A stretch of DNA of 27,950 bases from positions 1 to 27,950 of the forward strand of contig CAYOAD010000020.1 in NCBI GenBank assembly GCA_964401845.1. Direction: 5' to 3'. Of the stretch, positions 25,246 through 27,950 are shown piece after piece. Numbering within the stretch: the stretch's first letter is position 1; each line of letters starts with the position of its first letter. The position numbers were made by a program, and so were the translations under genes. The DNA is from CAYFKJ01 sp964401845. GTDB taxonomy: Bacteria > Pseudomonadota > Alphaproteobacteria > UBA2966. Below the pieces are notes generated by a model. It was not told the DNA's origin. It was given only the letters and a program-made list of their open reading frames with translations, and ran no database searches.

Positions 25246-25511
25246 AATCTCCCGAAACCCTTCCATTCATAGGCTGTGCGACCCTTTGCCACAGCGCCTT
25301 TGCGGCGCATGGGCGTTACATTTGTGCTCAATGGCGGAAAGCTAATTCCGCCGACAGCGGACGACCGCCGGGCCGGCCTCGAAAGGCGGCAGTGGCGGTT
25401 CTTCGTGGGGAGACGGTATCGAGGGGAACGCGTCAATCACCCGAGAGCACGGCGCGGCGGGCGGAGGAAATTGCGTGGTCGATGGCGGGATCGCGGTTGG
25501 AGTAGGAAAGT
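25246..25511. other. Gap between the DUF1848 gene and the small membrane ORF, no convincing gene
   Basis: 266 bases. A 5-bp hairpin (GCGCC 25294-25298 / GGCGC 25304-25308) could be a remnant terminator. One frame ends with a short helical-looking tail (AEEIAWSMAGSRLE) at 25505, but it has no good start. The region presumably includes the promoter for the small ORF at 25512; no clear -35/-10 pair was found. Confidence 0.5.
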
Positions 25512-25631
25512 ATGGATATGGCGCTTAAGAAACCACCGTTCAGGCCGATCATACTCGCGCCCGCGCTGGCTATCTTAGTGGTTTTGGTGATCTGGCTCCT
25601 GGGAATAATCGATTTCGTCGGCGCCGGCTAG
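25512..25631 (+). CDS. Small single-span membrane protein, 39 aa
   Basis: ATG at 25512 follows GTAGGAAAGT, a good ribosome site. The product begins MDMALKKPPFRP (basic, cytoplasmic side) and continues into one strongly hydrophobic segment (residues 13-33: IILAPALAILVVLVIWLLG...), ending IDFVGAG. The positive-inside arrangement and the ribosome site make it a believable gene despite its length. It resembles no family I can name. It converges with grpE, the stops lying 11 bp apart. Confidence 0.6.
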   Translation: MDMALKKPPFRPIILAPALAILVVLVIWLLGIIDFVGAG

Positions 25632-25640
25632 CCCCGGCGC
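25621..25640. terminator. 7-bp GC hairpin between convergent small ORF and grpE
   Basis: GCGCCGG (25621-25627) and CCGGCGC (25634-25640) pair around a 6-base loop that contains the TAG of the small ORF. No T-run follows on either strand, so it is a weak bidirectional terminator candidate. Confidence 0.35.
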
Positions 25641-25642
25641 GC

Positions 25643-26371
25643 TCACGCCGACGTATCGATTTTGCCGCCGCTTTCCTCGTCGTTCGAACCTTGTTCCTCA
25701 TCCCCTGAATTTTCCGCCGCCGCCGGGGCCGCCTTGGCGACGCCGACCATGGCCGGGCGCAACAAGCGCTCGCCGATGACGTAACCCGCTTGAACGACCT
25801 GCACTACGGTACCCGGTTCGGCATCCGCGCCGGGCACTTCGAACATGGCCTGATGCAGGTTGTGGTCGAATTTTTCGCCGACCGGGTCGAGGCGTTTGAT
25901 GCCGTGGCGTTCCAACGCCGCCAGCAATTCGCGCTCGGTCATCTCGACGCCCTGCCAGAGCGAGCCCATGGCGTCGTCGCCGCCGCGGGCATCCTCCGGC
26001 ACGGCGTCCAGGGCGCGGTGCATGTTGTCGCTGACGCCCAGCATGTCGCGGGCGAAATTCGCCATGGCGTAGCGTGAGGCGTCTTCCTTCTCCCGCGCCG
26101 CCCGGCGCCGGACGTTTTCGGTTTCGGCCCGGGCGCGCAGCAACTGGTCCTTTAGCTCGGCGATCTGCTCTTCGGGCGTGGGCTCGTCGGCCTCGTCGGC
26201 CTCTTCGTCCTCGTCGGCCTCGTCGACGGCGTCGGCATCCTCTTCGCCAAGCGCCGCCCGTTCGGCATCCGCTTGCGCTTTCGCGGCGTCATCGGCCTCC
26301 AACTCGCTGCCATCGTCAGGCGCAGGCTCAGCGTTTTCGTCGCGCGGGCTTTCGCCACCCGTATCACTCAT
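25643..26371 (-). CDS. grpE: Nucleotide exchange factor GrpE
   Basis: Releases ADP from DnaK. 242 aa from ATG 26371. The first 65 residues are an unusually acidic low-complexity extension (runs such as DEADEDEEADEADEP); the coiled coil follows (EEQIAELKDQLLRARAETEN, RRRAAREKEDASRYA), then the DnaK-binding beta wing (FDHNLHQAMFEVP, VVQAGYVIGERLLRPAMVGVAK). The tail is again acidic. It is 45 bp downstream of hrcA and likely co-transcribed. Confidence 0.97.
   Translation of the reverse strand: MSDTGGESPRDENAEPAPDDGSELEADDAAKAQADAERAALGEEDADAVDEADEDEEADEADEPTPEEQIAELKDQLLRARAETENVRRRAAREKEDASRYAMANFARDMLGVSDNMHRALDAVPEDARGGDDAMGSLWQGVEMTERELLAALERHGIKRLDPVGEKFDHNLHQAMFEVPGADAEPGTVVQVVQAGYVIGERLLRPAMVGVAKAAPAAAENSGDEEQGSNDEESGGKIDTSA
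26183..26236 (-). repeat. Degenerate 9-bp tandem repeat coding the acidic GrpE segment
   Basis: Six consecutive 9-mers related to CTCGTCGGC (plus strand) run from 26183 to 26236; three are identical. They encode the ADE/DEE-rich repeat of the GrpE N-terminus, so its length may vary between strains. Confidence 0.7.
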
Positions 26372-26416
26372 TTGGTCTTCCTTCAGGCTTATTAACCAGT
26401 CTTACAAATTGTCGTC

Positions 26417-27451
26417 TCAGCCCAGCAGCCGTCCCACCACCTTGGCGGTGTAATCGACCATGGGAATGATGCGGGCGTAGTTCAGCCGGGTCGGTCCGAT
26501 GACCCCGATGGCGCCGACGATGGCGCCGCGTCCGTCGGAATACGGCGCGACGATAAGCGAACTGCCCGACATATTGAAGAGGTGATTCTCGGATCCGATG
26601 TAAATTCGCACGCCCTCGCCGCCTTCCGCCAACTCCAGCACGCGGACCAGTTCGCTGCGGGTCTCCAGGATATCGAACAATTCGCGGATGCGTTCGAGGT
26701 CCTCGGCGGCGCTGACCTCATCCAACAGCTTGGACTGGCCGCGCACGATCAATGTGCCGCGCCCGCCGCCGTCGGACCAGGTGGCGAGGCCATCCTCGAT
26801 GACCTTGGCGGTCAATTCGTCCAGTTCAGCGCGGCGGGAGTCCAATTCCGCCAGGATTTCCTTGCGGGCATCGGCGATGGTGCGTCCGGCCAGCCGCGTG
26901 CTGAGATAGTTGGTTGCCTGGGTCAGGGCCGACAAGGGCAGGTCCGCCGGTGTATCGATAACGCGGTTTTCCACCGTGCCGTCGGCGGCCACCAGGATCA
27001 CCAGGGCGCGGCCCGGCGCAAGACTGACGAACTCGGCGTGGCGCAGCGGGGCGTCGCGCTTCGGCGCCACCACCAGGCCGGTGCATTGCGAGAGGCCGGC
27101 CAGGGTATCCGTGGCCTGGCGCAGCGCCTCCTCCGGACTGAGGCCGGTGGCGGCGCAACGGGCCTTGATGTCGGCCCGCTCACCCTCCGTCAGGTTGCCG
27201 ATTTCCAGCAAGCCGTCGACGAAGAAACGCAGGCCCGCCTCCGTCGGCAGGCGTCCGGCGGAGGTATGGGGCGAATACAACAGGCCGGCGTTTTCCAGTT
27301 CCGACATGACATTGCGGATGGAGGCCGGCGAGAGCTGCTCGCTGAGGCGGTCCGACAGCGTGCGCGAACCGATGGCGGAGCCGGTTTCGACGTAGGCATC
27401 GATAATGTGGCGGAAGATCTCCCGCGAGCGCTCGTTCAGTTCGTTGATCAT
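26417..27451 (-). CDS. hrcA: Heat-inducible transcription repressor HrcA
   Basis: Repressor of class I heat-shock genes (classically groESL) through the CIRCE operator, with activity dependent on GroEL. 344 aa from ATG 27451. The N-terminal winged helix spans about 1-75 (AIGSRTLSDRL, SPASIRNVMSELENAGLL, SAGRLPTEAGLRFFVDGLL, the family hallmark); the GAF-like and dimerisation parts follow; it ends with YIGSENHLFNMSGSSLIVAPY and a conserved IGPTRLNYARIIPMV. Divergent from rph and upstream of grpE, the standard alphaproteobacterial order. A palindrome overlaps its promoter. Confidence 0.97.
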   Translation of the reverse strand: MINELNERSREIFRHIIDAYVETGSAIGSRTLSDRLSEQLSPASIRNVMSELENAGLLYSPHTSAGRLPTEAGLRFFVDGLLEIGNLTEGERADIKARCAATGLSPEEALRQATDTLAGLSQCTGLVVAPKRDAPLRHAEFVSLAPGRALVILVAADGTVENRVIDTPADLPLSALTQATNYLSTRLAGRTIADARKEILAELDSRRAELDELTAKVIEDGLATWSDGGGRGTLIVRGQSKLLDEVSAAEDLERIRELFDILETRSELVRVLELAEGGEGVRIYIGSENHLFNMSGSSLIVAPYSDGRGAIVGAIGVIGPTRLNYARIIPMVDYTAKVVGRLLG

Positions 27452-27481
27452 GTCGCGTTGCCGCTGAAAACTCAGTCTCTG

Positions 27482-27510
27482 AATGTAGTAACGCCTCCGC
27501 GGGGCGTCAA
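27482..27510 (-). promoter_or_regulatory. Candidate promoter of hrcA-grpE
   Basis: On the minus strand TTGACG (27505-27510) and TACATT (27482-27487) are 17 bases apart. The start would be near 27475, leaving a leader of about 24 nt before the ATG at 27451. Confidence 0.6.
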
Positions 27511-27519
27511 CGCGGAGGC
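27493..27519. promoter_or_regulatory. Perfect 9-9-9 palindrome overlapping the hrcA promoter, possible operator
   Basis: GCCTCCGCG (27493-27501) and CGCGGAGGC (27511-27519) are exact reverse complements with a 9-base spacer. The -35 hexamer of the hrcA promoter lies in the spacer and one arm lies between -35 and -10, the place expected for a repressor site. The layout equals CIRCE (9-9-9) but the sequence is not TTAGCACTC-N9-GAGTGCTAA. A transcript hairpin is an alternative reading, though it lies upstream of the predicted start. Confidence 0.55.
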
Positions 27520-27605
27520 TTGATTATGTAATCGGGCTGGACCGCCGCGCCGGTTCCCGATAGAAGACGCGCCAGTTGTTCATTCCAATTTCTCGGGAGA
27601 GTGCC

Positions 27606-27950
27606 ATGCGGCCGTCCGGACGCGCCCTCGATCAAATGCGCGATGTTTCGCTGGAACCGGGCTTCGCTAAATACGCCGAGGGCTCGTGCCTGGCGCGTTT
27701 CGGCGACACCCACGTGCTGTGCGCGGCCAGCGTTGACGAACGGGTGCCGCCGTGGATGCGCAATACCGGCCGGGGCTGGGTGACGGCGGAATACGGCATG
27801 TTGCCGCGCTCGACCCACGAACGCACCAACCGGGAAGCCGCCCGCGGCAAGCAATCGGGCCGCACCCAGGAAATCCAGCGCCTGATCGGCCACAGCCTGC
27901 GCTCGGTGACCAAGCTGGAGGAGTTGGGCGAGCGCCAGATCAAGATCGAC
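27606..27950 (+). CDS. rph: Ribonuclease PH, 5' part (runs off the window)
   Basis: Phosphorolytic 3'-5' exoribonuclease that trims tRNA 3' ends. 115 residues are visible from ATG 27606 (MRPSGRALDQMRDVSLEPGF) with GGGAGAG upstream; the frame is open to the last base. Family marks: GSCLARFGDTHVLCAASV, WVTAEYGMLPRSTHERTNRE (the phosphate/active-site region, in its usual place near residues 68-87), GRTQEIQRLIGHSLRS and GERQIKID. Divergent from hrcA, the usual arrangement in alphaproteobacteria. Confidence 0.95.
   Translation, partial: MRPSGRALDQMRDVSLEPGFAKYAEGSCLARFGDTHVLCAASVDERVPPWMRNTGRGWVTAEYGMLPRSTHERTNREAARGKQSGRTQEIQRLIGHSLRSVTKLEELGERQIKID

Noticed and set aside
25392..25505. Short GTG-started frame ending in a helical-looking tail before the 39-aa ORF
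   Set aside because: No convincing ribosome site and no known family; kept as part of the intergenic description.
27595..27608. GAGTGCC near the rph start as a CIRCE half-site
   Set aside because: Only part of one half-site; no TTAGCACTC partner at the 9-base distance.

Overview
The window is dense with genes, GC-rich and chromosomal, and its gene content points to an alphaproteobacterium, most likely Rhodospirillales or a near relative. The signs are the Tim44-like/MltA pair, the neighbouring hslVU and hisB-H-A-F-E clusters, a HIT protein after hisE, the DUF2628 and DUF2244 proteins, and the rph / hrcA-grpE / dnaK-dnaJ / dapB neighbourhood. This placement is inferred from family knowledge and gene order; no searches were run. 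A run of exactly 100 Ns inside a proline-coding repeat shows that the sequence is a draft or metagenome-derived scaffold.

Layout. 1-2019: Tim44-like protein (missing only the first two bases of its start codon) and the lytic transglycosylase mltA. 2009-5954: metA, then lutA-lutB-lutC joined by 4-base ATGA overlaps. 5932-7050: an Smr-domain protein and a small XRE regulator, followed by a MITE-like long hairpin (7096-7182). 7194-9101 (minus): hslV-hslU. 9303-13798 (plus): hisB, DUF2628 membrane protein, hisH, GNAT acetyltransferase, hisA, hisF, hisE, HIT protein. 13809-14807 (minus): PfkB/adenosine kinase. 14970-17735 (plus): amidase, EI24/CysZ-like membrane protein, proline-rich lipoprotein containing the gap. 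17732-18367 (minus): nth. 18456-19955 (plus): DUF2244 protein and an AraC-HTH/MGMT fusion. 19964-20029: a perfect 29-bp inverted repeat. 20033-24052 (minus): dnaK-dnaJ-dapB. 24322-25631 (plus): DUF1848 protein and a 39-residue membrane peptide. 25643-27451 (minus): hrcA-grpE. 27606 to the end (plus): 5' part of rph.

Two themes stand out. First, nearly the whole DnaK/HrcA/HslVU heat-shock apparatus is here. Candidate promoters lie upstream of hslV (CTTGAC-16-CCACATGTT) and dnaK (CTTGCA...CCCTATATA), and a 9-9-9 palindrome overlaps a good -35/-10 promoter directly upstream of hrcA. That palindrome has the layout of a CIRCE operator but not its sequence, and it is the most interesting regulatory signal in the window. 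Second, two conserved neighbourhoods look interrupted: metA-lutABC sits between mltA and smr, and DUF1848 plus a tiny membrane protein sit, on the opposite strand, between grpE and dnaK.

MetA carries Glu at position 111 with the C142/H235/E237 triad, which predicts acetyl-CoA rather than succinyl-CoA use. I found no CRISPR array, rRNA, tRNA, prophage or transposase gene. Most of the window is conserved core genome, and I see no clearly novel multi-gene system.
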